A stretch of 64,000 nucleotides of DNA from Chloranthus sessilifolius (GCA_021018995.1 CM037590.1:105401097-105465096); one strand, 5' to 3'. Shown: positions 19,709 to 31,995, counted from the first letter of the stretch. Numbers and translations: made by a program. Notes: generated by a model not told the origin, from the letters alone.

Positions 19709-22134
19709 TAAAGAGAGGAAGTTTAGGTGTCTCACAAACTAACCTAAAACTAAGAAAAAATAGAAATAAAAACTACAGCTAAAAGGAAGGGGAAAAGAAG
19801 ATGGATGTAGTGTGAGAAAATAAAGTAAAATGATGAAGAGGTAGACAGCTAAGGTTAAACCAGTTATGCAACTCAGATCTAGAAATGGAAGTGTAGCAGT
19901 CCTTCACTTGGCTACAAGCACAAGTGCAAGGTATAAGAATCTAAATCAACCCATACCACTTAGACTGCTCTTAAGCCTATAATCTGTCCACTTAAATGGT
20001 CACAGACTATCCAATAGAGATGGTCAAATCCCATTGATTAACTCAGAAATCTGACTCAACCCAAAAGAATAGATTGATCTTAAGGCTATACTCTGCCCAC
20101 TTAAATGGTCACAGACTATCCAATAGATTTACTCCATTCAATGAATTAAATCAACCCATGAAAACCATTGTAGACACTATGTTTGTAAGGTACAAGCTCA
20201 TGCATTCATATGAGCAAACAGATCTAGGAAACCAGGTGGAAACCACAAGGAATCTCAGGCTGAATGGAGACTTAAGCTCAGCTGGTCATTGGTACAAAAG
20301 GCCTGTAATGACCTAGCTTACAAGTCTGCAATCACTATAAAACTTAGATCTAACCTCTGATAATGGTGATGCAAAACAGAGGAGAGTTTGAGTCTGCACA
20401 ATCTCTCACAAGGTTACAAGCCCAAGTGCAGAGGATAAGAATCCATCTCAGATCTGTGAGGAAGACCTTCCTTAAGGTTATAGTCTGTCCACTCAAATGG
20501 TCACAGACTATCCTAGAGGCTACCTTCCACACAAGTGATGAGACAGAACACGAAAATTGCTGCTGCCACCATGGTTGCAAGGCTACAAGATCAGGCAACC
20601 ATGGGAGCATCAAATCTATAAAGATCTGTGTAAAAAACATAGGTAAAATACAAATTTAATAGAGCTTTAAACATGACACTTCATTGATTAACAAGGGAAC
20701 TTATAATGATGGCCCTCAAGGCAGCAACATGTGCAAACCCCAAAACTGCTCTTTATCCTTAAACAAAACCCATTACATTACATGAAATAAAACCTAGCTA
20801 TTACATAGAACCTAGCCCAGCATTGCTGTTGTACTAGGGTAAGAAGAAAAGGGAAAAAGAAAGGAGAAAATAAAATCCTAACCCTAAAAAAAAACCTAAT
20901 TTGAGCTAGCTATCCTGGCTATTTACATAACAGGCATATTTTTCTATTTATATAATCCATAGAACACATTACAAGCTTTAGCCAATAAGAAACAAGGGTG
21001 AGGATGTGTAGAGTTGATTTCATGGCCAATCTGTGACCCTTGGATGCTTTGGGAAGTGTGGGACATTGGGATGCATGCCCTAGAAGGTGTGAAATACCCA
21101 AAATATCCTTGGGTGCTGAAATTGACTGCTGGAATTCATGCCTCGCGTAGATGACAGTTTCAAGTATGCACCTCGCTAAGATCTCGCTAGGATCTCGCTG
21201 GGCTGTAACTTCATAAGTTTAATCTCACTGGGATCTCACTGGGTTGAAATGCTTCAGGCATACACCTCGCTAGGCTCTCACCAAGTTGAAAACAACCTTG
21301 TCAGGTTCTCGCCAGGTTTAAAATAGCCTCGTCAGGTTCAAAATACAATATTTTTCACCTCGCCAGGTTCAAATGTAACACAAGATAAATAGATTAACGC
21401 AACGTGTACCAACGCAACACAACACTTTAGCCAGCATAAAATGGTGTAGACTTAAGCAGCTGACGAGGATGATTTTCTTGATGAAGAGCGCTCGCGAGGA
21501 TGATTTCGTAGTTGGAGGATGCTCACAAGGTTGAATTGAAGCGCGCGGGGTCTAGCTCGTATGGATGAGTTACTTCTGAAGAAGAGCTCGCGAGGTTCAT
21601 AATGTAGGTAGCTTCAAGGCTAGCGAGGTTCCTCGACAAGTTGGAATTGTCTTTGAAGCATGCGAGATCTACACGAGGTTTGCGCGAGATGTCGTCTTGA
21701 AGCTCTTTTGCCACTGAGCTGCGCGAGAACTGCGTGATCGATTTAAGTGTTGCAGGCTTGTAAAGTTCACTACAGGTTTAAGTGAACCACTTGAGGACTC
21801 ATTTTTGGTGCTCTGCTGCTATTCATAGTCTGCTACAGCAGCCTCCTCTCTTTAGGTCCACCATCCTTTCATCCTCTTGACTTCTAGGACCCACTTAGGC
21901 ATGTAATATGGTCACCATGGTGTGTGCCACCATGGTGTATCATCGGTTCTTACCTCGGCTCTCAGACTTAGCATTAAAAACTCTCTTCTTTGGCTCTAAA
22001 AAGCATGGACTGCAGCTTTAAGATCTATTTTCCTGCTACCTATAAAACACACTTAAAACACATTATTAATATGATCAAAGGTCCATCAAAGGCTAGGTTG
22101 AGGAGTGAAAAATGATATTTTTTAGTGCTCAACA
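19709..22134 (-). repeat. 3' LTR of minus-strand Athila-like element (Athila1), truncated by Tekay
   Basis: The minus-strand start is TGTTGAGCAC at 22134, preceded by the PPT; the plus-strand Athila LTR starts TGTTAAGACC. The TATA box is the reverse complement of 20946-20955. Phrases such as TGGTCACAGACTATCC occur three times (about 20001, 20109, 20494) and match the plus-strand LTR near 52315 and 52740 in reverse. The distal end is missing because the Tekay-like LTR begins at 19708. Its U3 motif (CTCGCTAGG/CTCGCGAGG, 21130-21745) differs from that of this element's other LTRs. Confidence 0.8.
21130..21745 (-). promoter_or_regulatory. CTCGCTAGG/CTCGCGAGG motif array in Athila1 3' LTR
   Basis: Recurrent ATCTCGCTAGGATCTCGC, CTCGCCAGGTT, GCTCGCGAGGATGATTTC, GCTCGCGAGGTTCA and GCGCGAGA phrases across 600 bases in U3. 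The central CG lies in a palindromic context (CTCGCGAG). Confidence 0.7.
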
Positions 22135-23640
22135 CACCCCAAACCTAATCTTTGCTAGTCCTCGAGCAAAGGCAAAATTAAAAATAACAGAAAATGCCAC
22201 TTTCGTAGGGAGCATGGATGCATTTAGCATATGCACCAAGCCTTTTAAAACAGTTAACAATAGAGCATTAATGACAAAATAGAATTTAATGAATAAAACT
22301 TCACTCCACAACCATTCTTTAAAAAGCAAAGGAAATTATAGCAGCAATGCATGCTATTAAAAGTCAAAGTCAGCATGTAATGCATCACCACCATTCAATT
22401 TACATCAGAAATACAATGTGCACAAATCAGCACTAAGTTCACTAGAAATTCAAAAATTATGTGTGCATACAACCCCAATGAGATTAAAATTTAGACCCAA
22501 TCCTTACCGGGGTTATCTCTCAATAATGAAAATTCAAGGGTGTTCAATTTCTCACAGCTCAAGATCAGTCATAGCCTCCAAATTGGACTGCAACCATGAG
22601 CATGGGCATTGCATCTAAGTTCTAACATCCTCAACTATTTTCACCATAGATTAGGCAACTCCGCATCTCTACATGAAAACTCATTTCATCTAGGATCATC
22701 AAGGTCTTTATGGTGGGTTGTAATGGGGCTTATGGGCGAGGTGTATAAAGAATGAAGGGGGGGTACAAAGGATCAAAATTGAGAAATCAACAAGGTAGGG
22801 AGTGATTCATGACTTCACAATCTTCATTTCAGCACAACTTCATCTTCCTTGATATTTTCTAAAGTTAAAGTGGCCAGCTTCTTCTCCTTCTTCTAAGTTC
22901 TAGATGAAGTAGTTCTCTTGACTTCTCTTCTATTTTTCTTTTCTTTTATAGATATATATTTTTTAAAATTTTGGCGATGGATTGCCACACATAGCCACTA
23001 CTACACTGCTATTTTTCAGTAGCTTTTCTTCTCCTTCCACCAAATATTGAACCTAGCCTACCTATCTTCAACTTCTACTCCTTTACCTCTTGAATTCTTA
23101 GAGTGAGGGCAAGGTTGAATCAAGTCAAACAGGTTTAGGTGTAAGTACTCTGGTGTTTGTCAAAGAAAAATAGGATTCAAGGCTCAAAGAGTATAAACAA
23201 AGGGCAGTTTCGAAAAGGGAAAATTAAGATCAAACTGTCCAATTGAAGGCCTTAATTCATTTCCTTAGTGTCATGAGTGTTGTCAATCTAGTTTGATTTG
23301 GAGGTGCCTAACTTCTAATGAAAAGTATTTGAATTAATCAGTCCTTAAAGTAGAAAAAATGCCAAAACACTCTTCAAAAAAGAATTGGCTAGGCCCAAAT
23401 CTCACTATGTATGATCCTCATATTAACTCATGGGGTGCATTTGTACCTTTTTCTTTCCTCTCTAGTTCACTAAGTGCTAACTGAAAAAACTTTCTGATAT
23501 TAGTTTCATGGTGGTGCTAAAATTTTCAAAGATTTTCAGTTTTAAAAGTTTGTAAAATTTTTTAATTTTCACAAATTTCCTCATTTTCGGGTTAGGTGAG
23601 AATTGACTTTATTCATTCCAATTAAATCGCACACTGCTGC
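22135..23640 (-). other. PPT and conserved 3' non-coding block of Athila1
   Basis: Minus-strand GGTTTGGGGTG (22135-22145) is the polypurine tract at the LTR. The block upstream of it aligns with those at 30348-31980, 35640-37282, 40916-42432 and, in reverse, 60036-61662: AAAATGCCACTTTYGTAGGG, TGCATTTAGCATATGCA, CCATGAGCAT, AACTTCTAGTGA and TTCACTAAG phrases keep order. No coding sequence is evident. Its conservation over about 1.5 kb without an ORF is notable. Confidence 0.7.
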
Positions 23641-23659
23641 ATGTTAGGTTGGAGATCTC

Positions 23660-24373
23660 TCCTCATTATTGACTCCCCAGTCCCCACAATGCCTTGAGTG
23701 AGGTGTCGAGCCATTTCTTTGAAGGAGGCATTCTCAGGTGCAGCCGGGCCATAAACTGGATCAAAAATAGAAGGGACCCTAATGCTATCCCTATATCTCT
23801 ATAGTCCACCACCAACACTGTATGATCAATCAGAATGACAAGGCATGGTTCAATTGAATCTGGCTTGGTTTGTTTCATGAGATTTTGATACTACAACTTA
23901 ACTAACCTTGGGTAAGATTTTTCATTCAGTGGGCTCAACATGGGTGTCAGGCTGGCCTTCACCAAATAATTCAAAGTACCCTGACACTCCTCTACCTTAG
24001 AGAAATAGGGGGTGTCAACAATAGTCTCTGGGATCAGACCTAATGCATCCACAAATTCATTGGGTGTGGATCTGAGCAAATGGACTGCAGGATCCAATTT
24101 AGGGTCAGGCTCAGCCTCAAGAATTTTAGGCACAGGGCTAGGTTGGGTCTCAGGGGTCTCCTCCCCAATGTCTTCACTGATTTAGGCCTTCTTAGATTTC
24201 TTGGCCTTTTTAGTTTTAACAATTTTCGCAGCTTCATCCATGACAACCTTCCTTTTTACAGGTGGGGTTTCCTTAGGCTTAGTGGTTTGCCTACTGGACA
24301 TTCTAGTGGCTTTGGTGGCAGATTTAGAAGGCACTTTGAAAAGATTAGCCAAGGTGTCCTCTTGACCAGCCAT
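23660..24373 (-). pseudogene. ORF2 N-terminal remnant of Athila1
   Basis: ATG at 24371-24373 begins MAGQEDTLANLFKVPSKSAT, then a lysine-rich stretch (PPVKRKVVMDEAAK, KTKKAKKSKKA) resembling nuclear localisation signals. After a stop it continues KILEAEPDPKLDP, FVDALGLIPETIVDTPYF and SYPRLVKL, the last matching AYPRLVQLFY in the plus-strand ORF2 (near 56290). The putative domain (plant transposon protein type, by the YPRLV motif) is only partly present; the frame ends near 23666 and the remaining roughly 1000 codons are deleted, joining directly to the 3' non-coding block. Function is unknown. Confidence 0.6.
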
Positions 24374-25440
24374 TACTCAATCAACACAGTATCAATTACC
24401 ACTAATTCAATAGAAAATACCACAAAGACCTCTTAAATGCTCAAATGACCCAGACAAACTAAGGATTGCAATGCCAAGCTTGGAAATCATAAAGAGAAGC
24501 TGAAGAATTTACCAGTAGTAGACTAGGATTTCTCAGATCACATTGTGCACAGTGCCAAATCAACTCAGACTAGGTGCAAAATGTCACCGTGAATAAATTA
24601 AAGCAATTAGAATAGTGGCAATGTGTTTAGAGTAGCAACCAGTGAGGTAGAGAGAGAGAAAGAAAAATGGAAAGATCGCCAGAGCAAATTTAAAATGCAA
24701 AGAGAAGCTGTTGAATGGTAAAAATGGAGTTGTCATTAGGTTACAAACAATGGGGAACGAGCTTCGACAGGATTGGGGCAAGTCGTTGACAAGTTGATGC
24801 ATCCTGTTGAGAAGTGCAAAGTGACAGATCCTCGCGAGAGGTCCACACAATCCTGTCGATGAGTTCAAGAAGACAGAAGCCAGCTTTTCAATAGGTTCAT
24901 TCCATCCTGTCTATAGGTTCATGGTTGCAAAGAGAGTCATTTCGAGAGGTTCATAGAACCTCTCGACAGGTGCTTTAAATCCAACACGTGAACTTCTCGA
25001 TAGGTATTCTGAAACTATCGAGAATTCAATTAAAGCCAACAGATCCTGTCGAAACCTTCACAGATCCTCTCGATAATCAACTTTGCAACTTCAGAACCTG
25101 TCGAGAATTAATTCACACCTCTCAACAGCTTCTAGATCTTGTCGAAATGTAAACTGGAAACTCTCAGAACCTGTTGACAAGTTCATAGAACCTATCGACA
25201 GGTTATATTTCAGTTGAAATAGACTTATATTCAGTTCCCAGTTCATTCCCTAACAGATTTGACACTCCAACTCTGCTCACTTCATAACTTTGACTCATTT
25301 TCCTACCTGAGGTACTAACACACATGGAAAATTTATGTACAATGCCTAAGAGAATTGAAACAAGAACAGAAAAAAATTAGCAAAAATAAATACCCAAAGA
25401 CATAAGTTATTATGCATACTATACATTTGTTGAAACTCAG
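24374..25440 (-). promoter_or_regulatory. Internal promoter region with TCGACAGG motif array upstream of ORF2
   Basis: About a dozen CCTGTCGA/CCTCTCGACAGG-type motifs at 24830-25205 (for example GAACCTCTCGACAGGTG at 24956). The same motif fills the LTRs at 28323-46117 but not this element's own 3' LTR. Downstream (minus) are a weak TATA-like ATTTTAAATT (about 24690), a decayed telo-box-like AAATCCTAG (about 24525) and the ORF2 ATG at 24373. No protein-coding potential seen in 24874-25440. Confidence 0.6.
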
Positions 25441-25442
25441 CC

Positions 25443-26762
25443 ATGTCATGGAGGTTCATGATAACAGATGGTCAGTACAGGCTCCTCCACATTTTCAAAA
25501 ATATTCCCAACATGGTCACAAAGATCATTATAGTGCAACAGCTTAGGCAAAGCCTCTTTCGCCAGCACATCAAAAACATCAATGAAAAAATAATGTTCAT
25601 TATCCACGCAAGGCTGATTGGCTGCATTGTATACATTCAATTTAACATTCATGTTGCCAAAAGATACCTCCATTTCTCTTGATCTATACTAAATACAAGC
25701 ATTGGCAGTAGCCATGAAGGGTCTGCCCAAAATCACAGGAAAAGAGGTGGTGCACTTGCTTGGCTCTCTATCAAGAACTAGAAAATCTACTGGATAGAAA
25801 AATTTATCAACTCAAACTAACACATCCTCTATCATTCCCACAGGCCTCCTTTCAGATCTATCTACTAGTTGTAGCACCACATGTGTGGGCTTCAATTCTC
25901 CCAAGCCTAACTTCTCATAAACAGAATATGGAAGTAGGTTTACACTAGCTCCTAGATCTAATAAGGCCTTCTCAATAGTATGATCCCCGATGATGCGGGG
26001 GATTGTGGGAACTCTAGGGTCTTGAAGCTTGGTTGGAGTTGCAATAGACAATACTTGGTTCACTTTCTCAGCACAAAAGACCTTGGATAAGTGTATCCTA
26101 GACTGTCTTTTGTGGGTGCACAAGTCTTTCAAAAAATTTATATAGGCTGGAACTTGCTTGATGGAATCAAGTAAAGGCAAGTTGATCTTTACTTGTTTGA
26201 AAGTTTCCATCATCTCCTCAACCTTAGCATTCCCCTTGTCAAAAGGAGAAGATTCTTTCAATGCATTAGGAAATGGCAAATGGGGAACTGTCCTCCCATT
26301 TGCAGCCTTAGCAAGTTCATCAAATTTTTTATTATTTTTGTTTTCAATTTTTTGTTGGGGCACATCACTCCCCTTATTTTTCAAATGTTGCTCCTGCTGC
26401 ATATTCTCATGGGTTGCATCTTCATTCTCTGTACTTTTCTTCTCAGGCTCATTACCAACTTGGTTATCCACCAGCTTCCCACTCTTTAAGGTGGTGACAG
26501 ATTTTACTTCCTCATGGGAAGAAGTCTCACTAAAGATGTACTGCCCCTTTGGATTGTTCATGGATTGACTGGGCAGTCTCTCTTCTTCTCTCCTAGCAAA
26601 AGAATTAGATAGCTGACCAAGGTGGTCCTCTATCATCTTGATGCTTTGACTGTGGGAGTTAACAGTTTGAGATAAGGGGCTCAAATTCTGTAGTGAAGCC
26701 AGAACTTGCTCTTCAAATGTGAGGGACCTAGAGGGTGTTGGGGCTGGTTCACTTTGAAGCAC
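25443..26762 (-). pseudogene. Gag C-terminus and protease region of Athila1; RT onward missing
   Basis: An open frame of 316 codons (26762-25812) covers LQNLSPLSQTVNSHSQSIK, RLPSQSMNNPKG and LPFPNAL, then KTTL-equivalent sequence ending in the Athila protease signature ALLDLGASVNLLPYSVYEKL and GLGELKPTHVVLQLVDRS. DLGAS replaces the D-S/T-G-A of most retropepsins, as is usual in Athila. After a stop near 25811, EVSFGNMNVKLNVYNA to LPKLLHY (25673-25446) is the stretch that normally leads into RT. RT, RNase H and integrase are absent; ORF2 promoter sequence follows. Confidence 0.85.
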
Positions 26763-27860
26763 AGATTACACTATTGGCTAAGCCATAGGTTGTTGGTATT
26801 GGGGCCTTGGGAAATAATTCTTCTAGTATGACTGGCCATTCCTATAGGGCATAGACTGTAATGGCTGCTGCTGGTTTTAAAAATTATCTTGTCTCAACCT
26901 CAAGTTGGGGTAGTTTCTCCAATGATAGCTAGCAGTAGGCTGTTGTCCTTAGGACTGAGCAGCAGTCACATGTTCCATCACAAAATCTAGAAATTGAGTA
27001 GCTGAAGGATATTCCTCAAGGGATTGAGTGGGGGGCTGGCATATGACACATGCCTCCTCTACTTTAGCAACCATTGGAGACTGCATTGCTCCCATGAGCT
27101 TATTAAACTTTTGGGTCAGGTTGTCCACTTTCCTCTCTAAATCATTATGTCTACTCACCTCATACATTTTCCCTCTGGTAGTATTTTCTCTTACCAATCT
27201 AGGGGACTCAACATCTCTTGCCCAAGTCTCCCTTTGTATGGAGTTTTCACTGATGATATCAAATAACTCTCAAGCCTCATCTGCTGTCTTGTGGAGGTAT
27301 GTACCACCACAAGAAGAATCAACCATAGCCCTACTTTTAGGATCAATTCTTTGATAGAAATTTTAGACAAGTTGCCATTCAGGAATCTGATGATGGGGAC
27401 ATTACTTTAGAAGTTCTTTAAATCTCTCCCAGGCTTGGTGAAAATCTTTAGTTGGGGGTTGAGCAAATGAGATAATGTTATTCCTCAACTGACTTGTTTT
27501 AGATATTAGGAAAAACTTGGCCAAAAATTGATATTGAAGATCATTCCGGGACTGAATACTATTGTTTGGAAGCATTGGCAACCAAGTTCTGGCTCTATCC
27601 TTTAGTGAAAAAGGAAAGAGTCTCAACCTGATTGCTTCCTCCCCCAAACCTACAATTTTGAATGTAGTGCGTAGTCCCAAAAATTCATCAATATGCTTAT
27701 ATGGGTCTTCTTTGCTCAGGCCATGGTATGAGGGTAACATCTGTATAATAGAAGACTTGATCTCTTAGTTCCCTTGGACAGCAGGGAATTGAATGCAGAA
27801 GGGAGAATTGTAAACCCCTGGTGCATTGAATTCCTTTAAAGTCCTAGGTTGCTCACCCAT
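26763..27860 (-). pseudogene. Gag remnant of Athila1
   Basis: ATG at 27858-27860 reads MGEQPRTLKEFNAPGVYNSP, matching the plus-strand gag (MGEEQPRTLKELNALDNYNS). The retrotransposon gag domain is clear in 27740-27402: GLSKEDPYKHIDEF, RLRLFPFSLKDRARTWL, SFAQPPTKDFHQAWERFK. Downstream the frame is broken by several stops that look like CAA/CAG to TAA/TAG changes. The zinc knuckle (about 27060) reads CVICQPPTQSLEEY: the histidine and last cysteine of C-x2-C-x4-H-x4-C are Q and Y, while the plus-strand copy keeps them. Not functional now. Confidence 0.82.
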
Positions 27861-28296
27861 TGCAGAAATCTCATAATCAACTAAAGGTGTGTATATGGTT
27901 TACTTAGGTCTAAGAAGTCTTTCAACTTCAAGATCTAAGGGAGCAATCTCAAGATTAAGAGATCTCCTCCCTAGCATACACACAGCAGAAACCAAATACA
28001 AAGCTGAAAAACACAGCATAAAATTCAATCAAAATAATCACAAAATACAAAACTAATGCTGTAAATCTACAAAGCTACAAATCTAAAATTATAAATAAAG
28101 TTAAGAGATGCAAACTTAAGCAATTCTTGTTCTTCCAAATGATATAGAGCTCCTCTTAGCTCCACAGATCCATATCTGAAACAGAGTGAAACTACAACAA
28201 AAACTACAACAGTAAATAATCAAATACTTAATAGTCAATGAAAAATCTAAATATAAAAATGAGAAAACTTAGATCTACCACTTTTAAAAACATAGT
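27861..28296 (-). other. Athila1 leader between PBS and gag
   Basis: AT-rich, no ORF supported; corresponds to the untranslated leader of the element (compare 53298-53640 in the plus-strand copy). Confidence 0.5.
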
Positions 28297-28314
28297 TCCC
28301 CGATAGCGACGACA
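28297..28314 (-). other. Primer-binding site of Athila1, decayed
   Basis: Minus-strand TGTCGTCGCTATCGGGGA matches the plus-strand element's PBS TGGCGCCGCTGTCGGGGA at all but three bases, each an apparent C-to-T, G-to-A or G-to-T change. This tRNA-Asp-type site is the Athila norm. The LTR edge CAACA-AGTTTTT is shared by both. Confidence 0.7.
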
Positions 28315-28322
28315 AAAAAACT

Positions 28323-30347
28323 TGTTGTTCTGCCCACCTTGCAATTATTATATGATTAAAACAGCATATTAACTGCACAAATTACAGCAATGTTGAATCA
28401 AGGCAAGCAGCCGGTCCTACAAGAATCAAGGCTGTTGTAGCAAGTTTTAAAAGATAAGTAAGGGTATGTTCACAGGGAAATGTGTTCTAAAGGATGGTAA
28501 ATCTCCAAATCTATGATAGATCTGGCACTCTATCCTAGTTTAAACTAAACTAAAGCAGGAAAGAGGAGAGGTTTGATGGTTTTGTCACTTTAACTACAAA
28601 TTACAAAAGATAAATACTCTTGATCCAAATGAAGCAATCCTAAGGCCATGATCTGTCAACTTTAATGGGCACAGACCATCCCAGAGATTGTTCCACTCCA
28701 AGGATCTTAATTAGAACAGGAAAGCTATTGTAGATGCTGCGAATGCCAGGCTACCAGCTCCCCATTTTTTGCTGACATCCCCAGGAGTATCTGACCCAGG
28801 GAAATCAAATACAAAAAAGTAAAATGTAGATCAAAATCACCTTTAAAATCCATAATTACATTGTGATCATAAAACTTACAATCCTATTGTACTCAGATCT
28901 GCAATCTGTTCAACATACAATCCTTTATAAGCCTTTGAAACTCTCAATTTATAGCTCTAGACCTCACCCTAACTACTGAGAAGAGTTTAGTCACTCATGA
29001 TTTGCTAAAGAGAGAATGGGAGAAGGAGGAAGAAGGAGGGAGAATTTGGAGGGAAAAATATGGATCTCGCGCTAAGCTCTGGTTCTCTCAAATTTTGGAT
29101 GGTTGTTCTGTATTTTCTTCAAGCTTTTATACTCTCCTCCTCTATCCTCAGATCCGTTTTAGGCAATCAGAGCGCAAGGGAATAATTTTGTTATTATGGG
29201 CTTCTGATGTGGCTGATTTCTCTTCTAGAAGCTCTCTCCCATTGGCTCTCAACTGCCAAATACAAGTGAAGTAGTTAGGGTTTTTATGCATGCCCAACTA
29301 TGTGCCAAAAATACCCTCAAGGGTCGTAAAAATGCATTGGAACTCGTGCACAGAATTTTAGAAGTGGTAGTTGCTAGAGAAACACGCTGAGAAGTTGCCA
29401 AAATGAGTGTCGAGAGGTTCAGGGAACCTCTCGACAGGTTTTGGGTCTGCTTTAGGTTCACATTAGCAGGTTGCATTGGCTTTCGACAGCTTCACAGATT
29501 TCTCGATAGGATTGAAGTAGCTAGTCAACAGGATTGAAGTAGCTCTCGATAGGATTGAAGATTCCTCGACAGGTTGATGAGGATCCTGTCGACAGCTTGG
29601 GAGAACATCTCGAGAGGTTGCTATGAACTTGTCGATAGGATTGAAGGCTTATTTCTTCATTTTGTCCAGTTCCTCACTCATCCTCTTGGCAGGTTATAGA
29701 CAATCCTATCGACTTGTTATACATTCTCCAGTGAAGTGCTCGACAGGTTAGCTCAATCTTCGCGAGAAGGAATCTAGCTTCAAGTAAGTTGTCGATAGAT
29801 TATCTTGCACTACTCGACAGGTTCAGTTGAACCTCACAATAAGTATCTGGAACCTCTCGACATCTTCTGTACCTTGAAGTATCCTCTTGACAGGATCTAA
29901 AGTTGCATCTCCAACCTCTCGGTGGGTATTAGAACCTCTTGAGATCTTCATCTCTTCCCTCAGTACCTCTCGATCGCTTCATTCCTTGCTCTCAGAACTT
30001 CCCAACAGGTGCTGGGGAGCTCTTAATAGTTTCATGGAACCTCACGACTGCTTATTTTAAGTGCTTTCACAGCTGGTACACATCTTGAGTGTGTTGTTCT
30101 TCCATTGTTCAACACTCAGCAACCCCTTAGTAGGTTCAACTTTCTTCCTTGCAACTAGACTTGGTCTCAGGCCTTTCCAAATGGGTAGCACAGTGCTTCT
30201 TGGGCTCTTTTAAGTGGAAGTCTATATTAAGCTTGCAATTTATTATCTAACTATAAAATATACTCAAAACACATTATTAGTCAGCTCAAGGGTCCACCAA
30301 AGGTCAGGTTAGAAGGTGAAAAATGGAATTTTTCACTACTTAAGACA
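28323..30347 (-). repeat. LTR U0 (5' LTR of Athila1, first of the tandem array)
   Basis: Minus strand: starts TGTCTTAAGTAGTG at 30347 and ends AGAACAACA at 28323, 2.03 kb. TATA (TATAAAAG) is the reverse complement of 29124-29131. The TCGACAGG array lies at 29405-30060, in U3. Compared with U1-U3 it lacks about 200 bases between 28620 and 28660 (sequence present at 33725-33950). It is followed upstream not by unique DNA but by another PPT and internal fragment. Confidence 0.8.
29405..30060 (-). promoter_or_regulatory. TCGACAGG motif array in LTR U0
   Basis: About two dozen sites such as GAACCTCTCGACAGGTT (29425), GATCCTGTCGACAGCTT (29583) and ATCTCGAGAGGTT (29608), roughly every 20-35 bases. 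Many are perfect palindromes around TCGA. Equivalent arrays: 34705-35345, 39983-40620, 45180-45820. Confidence 0.8.
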
Positions 30348-31981
30348 CTCCCAAACCTAAGCTTTGCTAGTCCCTGAGCAAAGGAGAAAGTAAAAACAAT
30401 TATTGAAAATGAAAATGCCACTTCTGTAGGGAACACAGATGCATTTAGCATATGCATCAAGCCTTTTAAACCCTTAGGTGATCCCTAGTGGAGGAGTGAA
30501 GTCTCCTAAGGATTTACAGTGAAGTTACCCTCAAACTTCTCCAATAAAATCAGTTAATAACAGTGCAACATGTTAAAATAAAATTTAAGCAATATAAAAT
30601 TCATTCCACACCTTGTCCATTCAGTTTTAGAGGATTCTCAGCAAAAACAAGACAGTTTAAAACTAAAATTCTCCTATAATTACTTCACAATCAATCAGCT
30701 CATGTCAAGGTATTTTGTATGAAAATTAATGCACAGCTTACCCTCAAATTGAGAATCATGTTCAAGTAATGTCCCCATCAATCCTACTTTCAGACCCAAA
30801 GCACACCAGGGATGTCTCTCTCAATAAAGTAGAAGGGCGTATCAATTCACACAGCTCAAGAGCAGTTATAGCCCTCAAATAGGACTGCAACCATGAGCAT
30901 AGGCATTGCTCCAATTTCTGAAATTTTCTAACTCTTTTCATCATAGATTAAACAGCTTGTCATCTCCACATGACAGCTCAATCCATTTTCAGATCTGTAA
31001 GGTCTTTTTAATGGGTTGTAATGTGGCTTATGGGTGAAGTTTATAAAGAATAAAAGGGTGGAATGGGATTCAAAATTGAGAAATTATAGTAAAGTAAGGA
31101 GGTGACATGTACACCTTCTTCATTTCTGCACAGTCTTCATCTACTTCTTGAATTTTCATATTTGATGTGGCCAGTTTCTAATCTTTATTTTCAAAATATC
31201 AAATGAAATGACTTCTCTCTTATTGCTCTTTTGTTTTGCTTTTTATATTTTTCTTTTCTTTTTGTATGCTTTTTCTCTTTCATTTTTTTTTCTATATTTC
31301 TTTTCATTGGCTGAAATGTCACAACTATACTTCTAATACACAACTGCCATCAAATGTGTTTTCTTCTCTTTTAACCTACTGTCTAGCCTTGCTCCTTTAA
31401 CCTCATTTCTCCTTCCATTTCCTGATTTCTCAGATTGAGGGTGAACTGAAGCAAGTCAAGAGGTTTTGGGTTCAACTTTTCTGGTTTTCATCAAAGAAAA
31501 ACTGAGAATTTCAAGGCTCAAAAAGTGTGTATCAAGGACAGTTTAAAGGTTGGAAATTTTTAAGTTCAACTATCCAATGGATGGCCTTACTTCATGTCCT
31601 AAATGTCATGAGTGCTGTCAAACTGTTTCAACTTGGATTTGCCTAACTTCTAGTGAGCAGAGGTAGATCCAATCAGTCCTTGGAGCATAAAAAATTACCA
31701 AGACACTCTTCAAAGAAAAAATTTTCAGGCCCAAATCTCACTAGGTATGGTCTTTCATTAGACTTCTGGGGTATATCCTCACAATTTCCTCTCTTCTCAG
31801 GTTCACTAAGCATTGCTTTTTGCAGAATTCTTGACATTTGCTTCATGAAAATGTTAGAACTATCACATGTCCCAGTTTTAAAAAGTTTTAAATTTCCTCT
31901 ATATATAAAATATCAGGTGCGAAATTATTTTACTTCCTCAATTTCTATTAAAACCTTGCTGCACTACCATTAACTACACAT
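30348..31981 (-). other. PPT and conserved 3' non-coding block, array unit 0
   Basis: Minus-strand TTAGGTTTGGGAG ends at the U0 LTR start. The block aligns with 22135-23640 and with the reverse of 60036-61662. No ORF; T-rich run at 31230-31310. Confidence 0.7.
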
Positions 31982-31995
31982 TGGCAGACCTGCCA
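31982..31995 (-). promoter_or_regulatory. Stem-loop at ORF2 3' end, next to a purine tract
   Basis: TGGCAG and CTGCCA pair around two bases, next to minus-strand GGTTTGGGAGTG. Recurs at 37283-37296 and 42433-42446; altered but still pairing at 46144-46158 and 60017-60035. Confidence 0.55.

Noticed and set aside
21913..21937. Two CACCATGGTG palindromes
   Set aside because: Short, only two copies, no partner in sister LTRs; likely chance or local duplication.
26158..26568. 136-codon plus-strand frame
   Set aside because: Lies opposite the Athila gag-protease frame, which has recognisable domains.
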